From Terriglobus aquaticus (GTDB lineage Bacteria > Acidobacteriota > Terriglobia > Terriglobales > Acidobacteriaceae): a DNA stretch of 64,000 nt. Location: positions 2,232,001-2,296,000 of the forward strand of contig NZ_JAGSYB010000001.1 in the NCBI RefSeq assembly GCF_025685415.1, in the 5' to 3' direction. How positions within the stretch are numbered: the first letter of the stretch is position 1; each line of letters opens with the position of its first letter. Shown here piece after piece: positions 46,601 to 54,847 of the stretch. Position numbers and translations under genes: made by a program. Below the pieces are notes generated by a model. It did not search any database, was not told the DNA's origin, and was given only the letters and a program-made list of their open reading frames with translations.

Positions 46601-47235
46601 GGACTGCCATCGAGCATGAAGTAGACGTTCCCCTGCAGCGACCCGTTGATGGTGTAGGAAGAGACGTCGATGCCTGTGCGCGCGTTGTTGATGCTCTGCA
46701 GGTCAGACGAGTTCGCGGTGCCATTGGCCGGTGATACGCCTGTGCTGAGCTGTACCAATTGGTAGACGTTGCGGGTGAGCAGCGGAACACGGTCGATGGT
46801 CTCCGCCGGAATGAGCTGACCGACGGTTGCGCTGGAGGTATTGATCGGCGAATCTGAGGCGTCGACAGTGACGGTTTCGTTGACGCTGCTGATCGGCAGG
46901 TGCACGTTGATGCTGTTGGTCTGGTCCACGGTGACCACCACGTTCTTTTGCAGAACTGTGTTGAAGCCCGGGTGCGTCACGGTGAGTTCGTAGGTGCCGG
47001 GAGCGACCGAGACGAAGCTGTAGACGCCGGAGTGAGAGCTTGCCGCTTTCTGGACGAGGCCCGTCTTGACTTCCCGAAGTTCGATCGCAGCGTCAGGAAC
47101 GACGGCTCCCGCAGTGTCGGTCACGGTACCGCTGACGCCTCCACGGCCAGCCTGGGCGAACGTGGTAACGGCGAAAACCGTGCAGCATGCTGCTGCCACG
47201 AGGGGAAGAAGATGCCGCGAGCTACGTCCTGCCAT
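43690..47235 (-). CDS. TonB-dependent receptor, Oar/CarboxypepD-regulatory type
   Basis: It has 1181 residues from the ATG at 47235, with CTGGAGG five bases upstream. A signal peptide (about 1-27) is followed by a carboxypeptidase-regulatory-like fold (about 30-110: GTVTDTAGAVVPDAAIELREV, GVYSFVSVAPGTYELTVTHPGF). A plug domain (about 120-290, with IMPAFQVPQDGVAEFRVETQNTPASYASGGGGVISLVTKSGGNSFHGDAFGYF) and an outer-membrane beta-barrel follow, ending in FQFGARYTF with a terminal aromatic. Imports an oligosaccharide or similar ligand with TonB energy. It is divergent from a LacI regulator, with a shared promoter-operator region. No SusD-like partner is seen. Confidence 0.94.
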   Translation of the reverse strand: MAGRSSRHLLPLVAAACCTVFAVTTFAQAGRGGVSGTVTDTAGAVVPDAAIELREVKTGLVQKAASSHSGVYSFVSVAPGTYELTVTHPGFNTVLQKNVVVTVDQTNSINVHLPISSVNETVTVDASDSPINTSSATVGQLIPAETIDRVPLLTRNVYQLVQLSTGVSPANGTANSSDLQSINNARTGIDVSSYTINGSLQGNVYFMLDGSPIGVAENNIATIMPAFQVPQDGVAEFRVETQNTPASYASGGGGVISLVTKSGGNSFHGDAFGYFRPNAVAANDFFFKRANPGVGTPDYHRYQEGGAISGPILRDKLFFFGDYEATQQAYLETGSYTVPTAAERTGDFSADSFTIYNPLLPDDPNTGLRQPFANNIVPAANIDPVAKYFSDKLPLPNTAGLGPFHTNNLTTSGLAPLHAQKGDARIDFAPNSSNRIFGRYSYGHTQQGNSNQYGDANMFNPLYYVNLTTTNNILIGDDITLSPKLLLQLRYSFTRHNEKQTGDPRQDNYNITTAGFPQSLADQVVFKQIPLITFSDTAPVGGTGNYDNFIFVSENSDASASITHLLGKHELSAGFEYQKKFMNLGQPAFPAGAYSFDKTATSSTTFAGDGSDWASFLIGMGSAPGNEADNFTKDLFGAVASPYYATFVQDVYHVTPKFTATVGVRWEIFGGRTERHNRLEYFDPTLAYTVNGVALTGGERFVGGDRRSPFNTNWKDIGPRASFAWEPMPGTVVRSGAGIYYGPSANMVANTSFDSDGFTSSTTWNATQYNSDGNTVLLNPLSNPFPNGVVIPQGSAAGPATNIGVGLSTVLPNPRTLTTYNYNFGVEQQFPGHTVFTLAYVGSRGLFLSLGSIDLNTLPIQTIAQYGTQLCVDGSAGCQMVANKWNPILPATNPYAGSSTVPLWMSLLPYPQFSNGSFNHGVTVNGFPVADSSYNSLQTKVEKRLSNGLTMINSFTWSKLLTDASYTPLNFVGYHSGSPQDWRNLNLERAVSPQDVKFQFNSQISYDLPIGKGKLLNLHGVTNSLLGGWTVNTIVYLSSGVPIAAPVGTGNPYFNQRVDLTCNASQGAPHTAEQWFSPSCFSQPASQFAAGTAPAYLSNVRTDGAHNLDASLYKTFAMPHETNLRLEVAGYNVTNTVQYGYPNVFWNPDAVTDPTVLTGFGAVFGAANTPRQFQFGARYTF

Positions 47236-47273
47236 GAAGGCCTCCAGGAGAGAACTTTTTTGCTGCTTCCGGC

Positions 47274-47291
47274 TATTCAAACCTTTGAATA
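47274..47291. promoter_or_regulatory. 18-bp palindrome, probable LacI-type operator
   Basis: TATTCAAACCTTTGAATA has perfect 8-bp arms (TATTCAAA / TTTGAATA) around a CC centre. It lies about 7-24 bases after the predicted transcription start of the TonB gene, where a repressor would block. The neighbouring divergent gene encodes a LacI-family regulator. The central CC differs from the CG of many LacI operators, so binding is a hypothesis. Confidence 0.7.
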
Positions 47292-47304
47292 AGTGTGAAT
47301 AGCA

Positions 47305-47333
47305 GATATAGTTCCGCAGTGAAGGCGTGTCAA
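47305..47333 (-). promoter_or_regulatory. strong sigma70 promoter of the TonB receptor gene
   Basis: On the minus strand, TTGACA (47333-47328) and TATATC (47310-47305) are separated by exactly 17 bases. The -35 matches the consensus completely and the -10 in five of six positions if TATAAT is allowed a final mismatch pair. The start of transcription should fall near 47298, with a 5' leader of about 60 bases before the ATG at 47235. Confidence 0.85.
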
Positions 47334-47388
47334 GCTTTTCGTTCACTTGATTTCTACAACACTCCTAAACAGGCAGGGGCCACACCAG

Positions 47389-48471
47389 ATGCCGCAGCGA
47401 AAATCCGGCCACGTGACGCTGAGCGATGTGGCACGCGCCACGGGCTTTTCCGTGTCCACGGTGTCGATCACGTTGAGCGAGGCGCCGCTTTCGGCAAACG
47501 TTGCAGCGTCCACACGGGAAAAGATCCGAGCCACAGCGGCCAAGCTGGGCTACCACCCCGACGCGCGCGCGCGTTCGTTGCGCAAGCAAAGCTCCGGCAC
47601 GGTCGGCGTGCTGGCGTTCGATCTTTCCGATCCCTTTTGTATGCCGGTCGTGCAGGGAATACAGTACGGTCTGCAAGAGACGGCCTATCTGCCGCTGGTA
47701 ATGGACGCGCACACGGAGCGCAACGTCTTCGATCACTCTCTGCGGCTGATGCTGGAACGCCGTGTGGATGGAGTGATCGTGATCGCAAGCTGGACCTTTG
47801 ACGAGGCCAGCCTGCTTGCGGACATCAAGAAAAACGCGGTTCCGATGCTGATCATTGGGCGCGATCTGACCCACAGCGGCGTGACGTCGTACCTGTTGGA
47901 CAACGAAGAGGGCGGCTATCTGGCCATGAAGCATCTGCTGGAACTGGGACACCGGAAGATCGCGGTGATCCGCGGCCCGGGCGAGATGTTTGACAGCGCT
48001 CCGCGGTGGGAAGGCATGCAGCGTGCCGCGGCGGAGGCAGGTGTGAGATTACTGCCAGAGCTTACGCCGCAACTGCCGATGCTGGGCAGCCCCGGCGATG
48101 CGTTTGAAGGCGGTCGCACGATCGTTGCGGAACTGCTGAAGACGAAGCAGACCTTCACTGCGGTGACTGCGTTTGATGACATGACAGCGCTGGGTGTGGT
48201 GCGTGGCTTGTACGAGGCCGGACGATCGGTACCGGAAGACTGTTCCGTGGTGGGCTTTGACGATGTGCTGCCTGCCCTGGTGGCCACTCCGCCCATCACC
48301 ACTGTGCGGCAGCCGATGCGCGAGATGGGACTGCAAGCGGTAGAACGCATGCTGAGCCTGCTGCAGAAACCCGCAGGAACACAGCGAGTTGGCAAGTTCT
48401 CCAGTCCACCACAACTGGTGTTGCGCGCGTCCACGGCTCGCATTGCGGGCAGAAAGCGAGCTTCGCATTGA
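47389..48471 (+). CDS. LacI-family transcriptional regulator
   Basis: It has 360 residues from the ATG at 47389. The LacI helix-turn-helix (VTLSDVARATGFSVSTVSITLSEAP, with hinge-helix region LGYHPDARARSLRKQ) is at about 8-64. The periplasmic-binding-like effector domain includes VGVLAFDLSDPFCMPVVQGI, VDGVIVIAS and FTAVTAFDDMTALGVVRGL, with the sensor fold SVVGFDDVLPALVATPPITTVRQP. It probably controls the divergent TonB receptor and the GH2-permease-GH3 genes that follow, in response to a sugar from the imported substrate. Confidence 0.93.
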   Translation: MPQRKSGHVTLSDVARATGFSVSTVSITLSEAPLSANVAASTREKIRATAAKLGYHPDARARSLRKQSSGTVGVLAFDLSDPFCMPVVQGIQYGLQETAYLPLVMDAHTERNVFDHSLRLMLERRVDGVIVIASWTFDEASLLADIKKNAVPMLIIGRDLTHSGVTSYLLDNEEGGYLAMKHLLELGHRKIAVIRGPGEMFDSAPRWEGMQRAAAEAGVRLLPELTPQLPMLGSPGDAFEGGRTIVAELLKTKQTFTAVTAFDDMTALGVVRGLYEAGRSVPEDCSVVGFDDVLPALVATPPITTVRQPMREMGLQAVERMLSLLQKPAGTQRVGKFSSPPQLVLRASTARIAGRKRASH

Positions 48472-48530
48472 CCCCGCCAGTCCTCATCCATCTCTGCTCC
48501 CGGAACCAAACCACGCGCTGGAGATCTGCC

Positions 48531-51146
48531 ATGCATCGCAATCGTCTGCTGTTCCTGCTTGTTGTGTTCGTCTGCTTGAGCTCACCCATCTTTGCGGCGG
48601 AGACCGCATTCCATGAGGGTTGGCAGCTGCACACGGGCTGTGGCTTGCAGGAGGATGGAGCAAAGCTCTCTTCGGTGTCGTACAGCGCGGAGGGTTGGCT
48701 GCCTACTGCCGTGCCGGCCACGGTGTTGGCGGCACAGGTGTCTGCGGGCCAGTATCCCGACCCCTATTTCGGTAACAATCTGCGCAAGCTTCCGGGCATG
48801 GGCTATCCCGTTGGCAGGAACTTTGCAAACCTGCCGATGCCCGAGGACAGCCCGTATCGCTGCGGCTGGTGGTACCGCAAACAGTTCGCCGCACGGCCGG
48901 AGAAGGGCCGGCGCACCTGGCTGCATTTTGGCGGCATCAACTATCGCGGCGAGCTGTGGGTGAATGGCAAGCTGATCGCCGGCAAGGATGCGATCGCTGG
49001 AGCGTATCGCATCTACGACTTCGACGTGACCGACGCGCTGCAACCCGGCAAAGACAACGTGGTTGCGCTGCAGGTATTTGCGCCGACGGAGAAGGATCTC
49101 GGAATTAATTGGGTCGACTGGAATCCGGCACCGCCCGACAAAGATATGGGCTTGTGGGGCGCTGTTTCGATGGTGACCACGGGCGATGTGGTGCTGAACA
49201 GTCCCATGGTCGTGACACACTTTGCTGACAACGCGCTGCGCGCCGCTGACCTGACCGTTTACGCGGAAGCGCAGAACGCGACGGCCGAGGCGAAGTCTGC
49301 TGTGATCCGAGGAACGGTAGCGGGTCACCCTGTGGAGCAGAAGGTGCAGCTCGCCGCTCACGAGACTCGCACTGTGACGTTCGCGCCCGTGCACGTGACG
49401 GATCCCAAGCCGTGGTGGCCGAAGCAGATGGGAGAACCGCACCTGGAGCAGTTGAGCCTGGCCGTCAGCGTGTCTGGAGTGAAGACGGACGATAAGCAGA
49501 TCTCGTTCGGCGTCCGCGAGATGACTTCGGAGCTGACGGGCAATGGCAGCCGCCTGTTTCGCGTGAATGGCAAGCCAATCCTGATTCGTGGCGCTGGCTG
49601 GTCGCAGGACATGCTGCTGCGAACAGATAGCCAGAAGCTGCGGGATCAGATGGACCTGGTGCAGGCGATGAACCTGAACACGATTCGGCTTGAGGGCAAG
49701 CTGGAAGTGGATGAGTTCTTCAGGCTCGCGGATGAGCGCGGCATCTTGGTGATGCTGGGTTGGTGCTGCTGCGACAAGTGGGAGCAGTGGTCGACGTGGA
49801 CCGACGATGACCTGAAGATCGCGTCGAAATCGTTGCAGGATCAGTTGCTGCGACTGCGCAGCCATGCCAGCCTGCTGGTCTGGTTGAATGGCAGCGACAA
49901 TGCGCCGCCGCCGAAGGTGGAGCGCGCCTATCTGGATGTGGAGGCGGCAACACACTGGCCCAATCCGATACTCAGTGCTGCATCCTCACAGAACACAGCA
50001 GTGAGCGGAGCAAATGGCGTGAAGATGACCGGGCCGTATGACTACGTGGAGCCAGGCTACTGGTACGTGGACCAGCGGTACGGTGGCGCGTGGGGCTTCA
50101 ACACGGAAACGAGTCCCGGCCCTGCGATTCCCTCGCTGGCGAGCCGGAAGAAGTTCCTGAGCGATCCGGAGGCGTGGCCTCCCACCGATGACTGGCGCCT
50201 GCACAACGGCAGTGGTGAGTTCGCGACGCTCAACGTGTTCGACAACGCGATGGCCGCCATCTATGGCAAGCCGACCTCTGCTGCCGAGTACGAGCGCATG
50301 GGGCAGACGCTCACCTACGATTCCGAACGTGCCATGTTTGAGGCATACACGCGCAGCAAGTACCAGGCTACCGGCGTGGTGCAGTGGATGCTGAACAATG
50401 CTTGGCCCTCGATGATCTGGCACTTGTACGACTACTACCTGGATGCCGGCGCAGGATACTTCGCGACGCGCAAGGCGTGTGAACCTCTGCACATCCAATA
50501 CGCGTACGATGATCGCGGCATCGACGTGGTGAACAGCACCTACGCCGCATCTGGGCCGCTGCACGCAGCGGTGAGCGTGCGTGACCTGGCATGGAAGGAG
50601 CTGTACCGCAACGAACAGGACGTGACCCTTGCCGCAGACAGCGTTCAGCAGGTGACAACCGTGCCTGTCGCGCTATACCGCAGCGGGCAGCGCATCCTCT
50701 TTCTCGACCTCGCCTTGCGTGACAGCAAAGGCGAGGAGGTAAGCCACAACGTGTATTGGGTGCCGACGACGCTGACCAGCTTTGACTGGTACGGAACCAA
50801 TTACACGCACACCCCGGCAGATCGCTACGAAGACCTGGCGGCGTTGACTCGGCTGCCTGCAGCGCAGGTTGAGACGCACATTGCGTTGCGAAACGCAGAC
50901 AAGCATACGGCAAAGGTGACGTTACGCAATCCATCCAGCAATCTTGCGTTTCAGGTTCACGTGGCGGCTCGTACCGCGGCCGGCGACCTGGTGGCGCCGG
51001 TGATGTGGTCCGACAACTGGATTGAGATCGCGCCGGGAGGAACCGTCGTGCTCACGGGTGTTCTGCCGCAATCTTTGCCGAGCGATCTAGTGTTTGAGGT
51101 GGAGGGCTGGAACGTTGCACATGCCACCCTGAAGGCGGCGGAGTGA
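48531..51146 (+). CDS. GH2 exo-beta-D-glucosaminidase-like enzyme
   Basis: It has 871 residues from the ATG at 48531, with GGAG upstream. Signal peptide about 1-22. Three beta-sandwich domains and a TIM barrel follow the GH2 plan. Unlike galactosidases/mannosidases, which have an Asn-Glu acid/base, this protein has WLNGSDNAPPP with Asp456, and the nucleophile Glu526 in GFNTETSPGP. Their spacing of 70 residues matches that of the characterised exo-beta-D-glucosaminidase CsxA (Asp469/Glu541 by memory, spacing 72). That enzyme removes GlcN from chitosan oligosaccharides. It is followed by an APC permease and a GH3 gene. Confidence 0.9.
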   Translation: MHRNRLLFLLVVFVCLSSPIFAAETAFHEGWQLHTGCGLQEDGAKLSSVSYSAEGWLPTAVPATVLAAQVSAGQYPDPYFGNNLRKLPGMGYPVGRNFANLPMPEDSPYRCGWWYRKQFAARPEKGRRTWLHFGGINYRGELWVNGKLIAGKDAIAGAYRIYDFDVTDALQPGKDNVVALQVFAPTEKDLGINWVDWNPAPPDKDMGLWGAVSMVTTGDVVLNSPMVVTHFADNALRAADLTVYAEAQNATAEAKSAVIRGTVAGHPVEQKVQLAAHETRTVTFAPVHVTDPKPWWPKQMGEPHLEQLSLAVSVSGVKTDDKQISFGVREMTSELTGNGSRLFRVNGKPILIRGAGWSQDMLLRTDSQKLRDQMDLVQAMNLNTIRLEGKLEVDEFFRLADERGILVMLGWCCCDKWEQWSTWTDDDLKIASKSLQDQLLRLRSHASLLVWLNGSDNAPPPKVERAYLDVEAATHWPNPILSAASSQNTAVSGANGVKMTGPYDYVEPGYWYVDQRYGGAWGFNTETSPGPAIPSLASRKKFLSDPEAWPPTDDWRLHNGSGEFATLNVFDNAMAAIYGKPTSAAEYERMGQTLTYDSERAMFEAYTRSKYQATGVVQWMLNNAWPSMIWHLYDYYLDAGAGYFATRKACEPLHIQYAYDDRGIDVVNSTYAASGPLHAAVSVRDLAWKELYRNEQDVTLAADSVQQVTTVPVALYRSGQRILFLDLALRDSKGEEVSHNVYWVPTTLTSFDWYGTNYTHTPADRYEDLAALTRLPAAQVETHIALRNADKHTAKVTLRNPSSNLAFQVHVAARTAAGDLVAPVMWSDNWIEIAPGGTVVLTGVLPQSLPSDLVFEVEGWNVAHATLKAAE

Positions 51147-51149
51147 CGC

Positions 51150-52466
51150 GTGAGTGACGCTACAGAACATGGCGGGCTTCGGAGATCGCTGCGCCTTTCA
51201 GACCTGGTGCTCTACGGCATCATCCTGATTCAGCCCACGGCGCCGATGCCCGTCTTCGGCGTAATCCAGACCACGGCGCACGGCCACGTGGTCACCGCGA
51301 TTCTGCTGGCAATGATCGCAATGCTGTTCACCAGCGTGAGCTACGGTCGGATGGCGCAGATTCATCCCCAGGGTGGATCGGCGTTCCTGTATGTCGGCAA
51401 GGAAGTGCACACCGGAGCGGGCTACCTTACGGGCTGGTGTCTGGTGATGGATTACGTGTTGAATCCGCTCATCTGTACCATCTGGTGCAGCCGTGCGGCA
51501 ATCAACTTCTTGCCGGGCATTCCGTACATCGCGTGGGCCATCTTTTTCGCAGCGTTCTTCACACTGGTCAACTGCCTGGGAGTCGAAACGTCCGCTCGCA
51601 TCAATCGCGGTATGGCGCTCGCGCTGGGCCTGGTGATCGTGCTGGTCCTGGGCGCCGCGGTGCGATGGTTGTTGCATTTGCCTGCGATCACATCGCAGTT
51701 CCTGATGGCACCTTTCTATGATCCGCGACACTTTCAGATGTCCGGGCTCCTTCGCGGGACGTCGATCGCGGTGCTCACGTACATCGGCTTCGACGGCATC
51801 TCCACGCTGAGCGACGAAGCGGTTCGGCCCAGCCGAGACATTCCACGCGCGATCATCTTTACGTGCCTGCTAACGGGCGTGCTGGCGGCTATTGAGGTGT
51901 ATGTGGCGCAGTTGGCCTGGCCGATCACGACCGCCTTCCCAGACGTGGATACCGCATACGTTCACGTGATGCAGCGTCTGGGCGGCGCAGCACTGTTCAT
52001 CATCGTGAATGCGGCGCTACTTGTTGCCAATATCGGGTCTGGCATGGCGTCGCAACTGGGTGCGGCGCGCTTGCTGTACGCCATGGGACAGGATGGAGCA
52101 TTGCCCCGCACCTTCTTCGGATCGGTTTCGCTGAAGAGTCGTGTGCCGCGCAACAATGTTCTGCTCATCGGTGCGCTGTCGCTGGCCGGAGCTTTGCTGT
52201 TCAGCTATGCACTCGGAACAGAGTTGCTGAATTATGGCGCGCTGCTCGCCTTCATGGGAGTGAACCTTGCCTGCATCATTCACGCCGTGCGCCAGCGCAG
52301 GGCCGATCTGTGGCGGTGGGTACTTCCATCCGCGGCTGGACTGCTCACCTGCCTGCTGCTTTGGATCAACCTGAGTCCGCTTGCCTTGACGGTTGGAACC
52401 GTCTGGGCTCTGTCTGGCATTGCGCTTTGGCTGGTTCGAGGACGCTCTACGACGTTGCCCGCATAA
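51150..52466 (+). CDS. APC-superfamily permease
   Basis: It has 438 residues with about 12 membrane segments, from a GTG start 3 nt after the GH2 stop. The APC pattern is seen: LVLYGIILIQPTAPMPVFGV in TM1, SVSYGRMAQIHPQGGSAFLYVGKEV after TM2, FDGISTLSDEAVRPSRDIPRAI, and NIGSGMASQLGAARLLYAMGQDGALPRTFFGSV. Most characterised relatives carry amino acids, amines or purines. Being placed between two glycosidases, an amino-sugar substrate is a reasonable guess, not shown by sequence. Confidence 0.85.
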   Translation: MSDATEHGGLRRSLRLSDLVLYGIILIQPTAPMPVFGVIQTTAHGHVVTAILLAMIAMLFTSVSYGRMAQIHPQGGSAFLYVGKEVHTGAGYLTGWCLVMDYVLNPLICTIWCSRAAINFLPGIPYIAWAIFFAAFFTLVNCLGVETSARINRGMALALGLVIVLVLGAAVRWLLHLPAITSQFLMAPFYDPRHFQMSGLLRGTSIAVLTYIGFDGISTLSDEAVRPSRDIPRAIIFTCLLTGVLAAIEVYVAQLAWPITTAFPDVDTAYVHVMQRLGGAALFIIVNAALLVANIGSGMASQLGAARLLYAMGQDGALPRTFFGSVSLKSRVPRNNVLLIGALSLAGALLFSYALGTELLNYGALLAFMGVNLACIIHAVRQRRADLWRWVLPSAAGLLTCLLLWINLSPLALTVGTVWALSGIALWLVRGRSTTLPA

Positions 52467-52475
52467 GGAGGAACG

Positions 52476-54734
52476 ATGCATTCAACTTCGCGTTCTTTTC
52501 TGCACACAGTTGCTTTGCTGTGCATCGCTCCTGCGGTCGTGCTGCACGCCGCGGACGACGCCAAGAAGCCCGCCCCGAAGCCGTGGATGAACACGAAGCT
52601 GACTGCCGACCAGAGGGCCGACCTGCTGCTGCACACGCTCACGCTGGATGAAAAGATTCAACTTCTGCACGGCACCGGAGACCCACACGACGGGCGGCCC
52701 GACCCGCTGGCGCGCGATGGCAACGGCGGGTCCGGATACGTTCCGGGTTTTCCTGACAAGGACTTTCCGGGACTGCAGATCATCGATTCAGCGAGCGGCG
52801 TGTGCTATTCGGCGGGCAGCGGCCGCTACTCCACTGCCCTGCCCGCAAATATCGCGCTGGCCAGTTCGTGGGACACCCAGCTCGCGGAGCGCTACGGTGC
52901 CATGATCGGGCAGGAGCTGCGCAACCTGGGTTACAACATGACTTTAGGCGGCGGCGTGAACCTGACCCGCGAGCCACGCGACGGACGTACGTTTGAATAT
53001 CAGGGCGAAGATCCCCTGCTTGCTGGAACGATGGTGGGTCACCTGATTCGCGGCGTGCAATCGACGCACGTCGTCGGGCACATCAAGCACTTCGCCGTGA
53101 ACGACGAGGAGAGTGGCCGGCATGCAATCTCGTCGGAAATCAGCGAGCGAGCGATGCGCGAGACAGACCTGCTCGCCTTCCAGACCGGCATTGCGATCGG
53201 CCATCCCGGAGCCGTGATGTGCGCCTACAACCGCGTGAACGGCACCTACGCCTGCGAGAACGACTTCTTGTTAAAGACGGTGCTGAAAGGCGAGTGGAAG
53301 TATCCGGGCTTCGTGATCTCGGACTGGCTTGCCACGCATTCCACGGTGGCCGCTTCGCGAGCGGGCCTGGACCAGGAGCAGCCCAGCAACGTCTTCTTCG
53401 GCCCGGCGCTGAAGCAGGCTGTTGAGCACGGGCAGGTGTCGCAACGCGAAGTGGATGACCACGCGCACCGCGTATTGCGCTCGATGTTCGAGGCAGGCGT
53501 GGTGGACGATCCGCCGCAGAAGCAGGTTCCGGATGTTTTTGCTCATGCCCGCCTGGCGCGAGAGGTCGAACGCAAGAGCATCGTCCTTCTGCGCAACGAA
53601 CATGCGCTGCTTCCCCTGGACGCGAGCCGACCGCAACGCATCCTGGTCGTAGGCCGCAATGCGAACGTGGGCATGATCTCCGGCGGTGGATCGGCACAGG
53701 TCGATCCGCCCAGCGGCAACGCGATCGGCGATATTCCCGCGAAGGAGCGGAAGCAGGATTGGCAGAAGGCGGTTTGGTTCCCGGATGCGCCGCTAGATGC
53801 TGTGCGAGAAGCCGCACCTTCCGCCGCCGTCGCCTTCGACGACGGAACAGATCTTGCACGCGTCAGTCGCGCAGCGGCAGCGGCGGACGTTGTGCTCGTG
53901 TACGCATACCAGTACATGTCGGAGGGCGTGGACCTGCCAACGCTTGCTCTGCCCGACTCACAAGATGCGCTGATTGCGGCGGTCGCCAAGTCGAATCCTC
54001 ACACGGCAGTCGTGCTGGAGACGGGTGGCCCCGTGCTGATGCCGTGGCTTGACCAGGTGGGCGGAGTGCTGGAGACCTGGTTCAGCGGAACATCGGGTGC
54101 CGAGGCGATCGCGGATACTTTGTTCGGCAAAGTGAACCCATCAGCAAAGCTCCCGGTCACCTTCCCACGCAGTGACGCCGACCTGCCCCATCCCCAGCTA
54201 GCCTCGCCGCCTGCAGCGTCGCAGGAAGACTGGAGTGATGAGGCGAAGATGTCGCGCAAACTGCTTGCCGGCCTGCCTTCCTACCCGATCGCCTACGACG
54301 AAGGCTTGCAGGTGGGCTATCGCTGGTACGACCAGCAGCATAAGCCGGTGCTCTACCCGTTCGGCTTCGGCCTGTCATATACGTCGTTCGAGTACTCGTC
54401 GCTGGGAGTGGAACAAGGCAACACGATCCGCGTGACCTTCACGGTCCGAAATACCGGGACGCGAGCGGGTGACGAGGTCGCGCAGGTCTATGCAGCCATG
54501 CCTTCGAACACAGGAGAACCGCCCAAACGCCTGATTGGATGGGCCAAGGTGCACGTTGAGAGTGGCTCGACAGCAAGCGTAGTTGTGGACGTACCCAAGG
54601 AACGCCTCGGCATCTGGAGCGAGACCGACCATCGCTGGACCATTGCGAAGGGAAGATATGGCATCTCTGCCGGACCAGACTCCGGCCACCTCTCGCTCAC
54701 GACGGAAATCGATTTGAGCAAAGTCAATTACTGA
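52476..54734 (+). CDS. GH3 exported beta-glycosidase
   Basis: It has 752 residues from an ATG with a strong AAGGAGGAACG five bases upstream. Signal peptide about 1-25. The GH3 N-terminal barrel has GVNLTREPRDGRTFEYQGEDP, KHFAVNDEESGR and the nucleophile in FVISDWLATHS (Asp283). The second alpha/beta domain has VLVYAYQYMSEGVDLPTLALPDSQ, and the fibronectin-like C-terminal domain includes FTVRNTGTRAGDEVAQVY. It splits beta-linked glycosides; with the GH2 enzyme it probably finishes digestion of imported oligosaccharides. It ends the cluster. Confidence 0.94.
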   Translation: MHSTSRSFLHTVALLCIAPAVVLHAADDAKKPAPKPWMNTKLTADQRADLLLHTLTLDEKIQLLHGTGDPHDGRPDPLARDGNGGSGYVPGFPDKDFPGLQIIDSASGVCYSAGSGRYSTALPANIALASSWDTQLAERYGAMIGQELRNLGYNMTLGGGVNLTREPRDGRTFEYQGEDPLLAGTMVGHLIRGVQSTHVVGHIKHFAVNDEESGRHAISSEISERAMRETDLLAFQTGIAIGHPGAVMCAYNRVNGTYACENDFLLKTVLKGEWKYPGFVISDWLATHSTVAASRAGLDQEQPSNVFFGPALKQAVEHGQVSQREVDDHAHRVLRSMFEAGVVDDPPQKQVPDVFAHARLAREVERKSIVLLRNEHALLPLDASRPQRILVVGRNANVGMISGGGSAQVDPPSGNAIGDIPAKERKQDWQKAVWFPDAPLDAVREAAPSAAVAFDDGTDLARVSRAAAAADVVLVYAYQYMSEGVDLPTLALPDSQDALIAAVAKSNPHTAVVLETGGPVLMPWLDQVGGVLETWFSGTSGAEAIADTLFGKVNPSAKLPVTFPRSDADLPHPQLASPPAASQEDWSDEAKMSRKLLAGLPSYPIAYDEGLQVGYRWYDQQHKPVLYPFGFGLSYTSFEYSSLGVEQGNTIRVTFTVRNTGTRAGDEVAQVYAAMPSNTGEPPKRLIGWAKVHVESGSTASVVVDVPKERLGIWSETDHRWTIAKGRYGISAGPDSGHLSLTTEIDLSKVNY

Positions 54735-54831
54735 TATCCAGGGGACTGCAAACGGGCGCTCTTCGTAGATCCCGTTGGCGGCAGACTCATCAGACACTGA
54801 GTGCATCTCTCCGCAACTGCGAGTGGACTGG

Positions 54832-54847
54832 GTGCAGCATGCTGCAC
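54832..54847. repeat. 16-bp perfect palindrome between convergent genes
   Basis: GTGCAGCATGCTGCAC reads the same on both strands and ends at the first base of the uvrA-like stop codon. It lies in the 112-base gap between GH3 and this gene. It may be a weak hairpin with almost no loop, or a binding site; no T-run follows. Function unknown. Confidence 0.5.

Noticed and set aside
47389-47450. Separate promoter for the LacI gene
   Set aside because: No convincing -35/-10 pair could be read on the plus strand before the gene.
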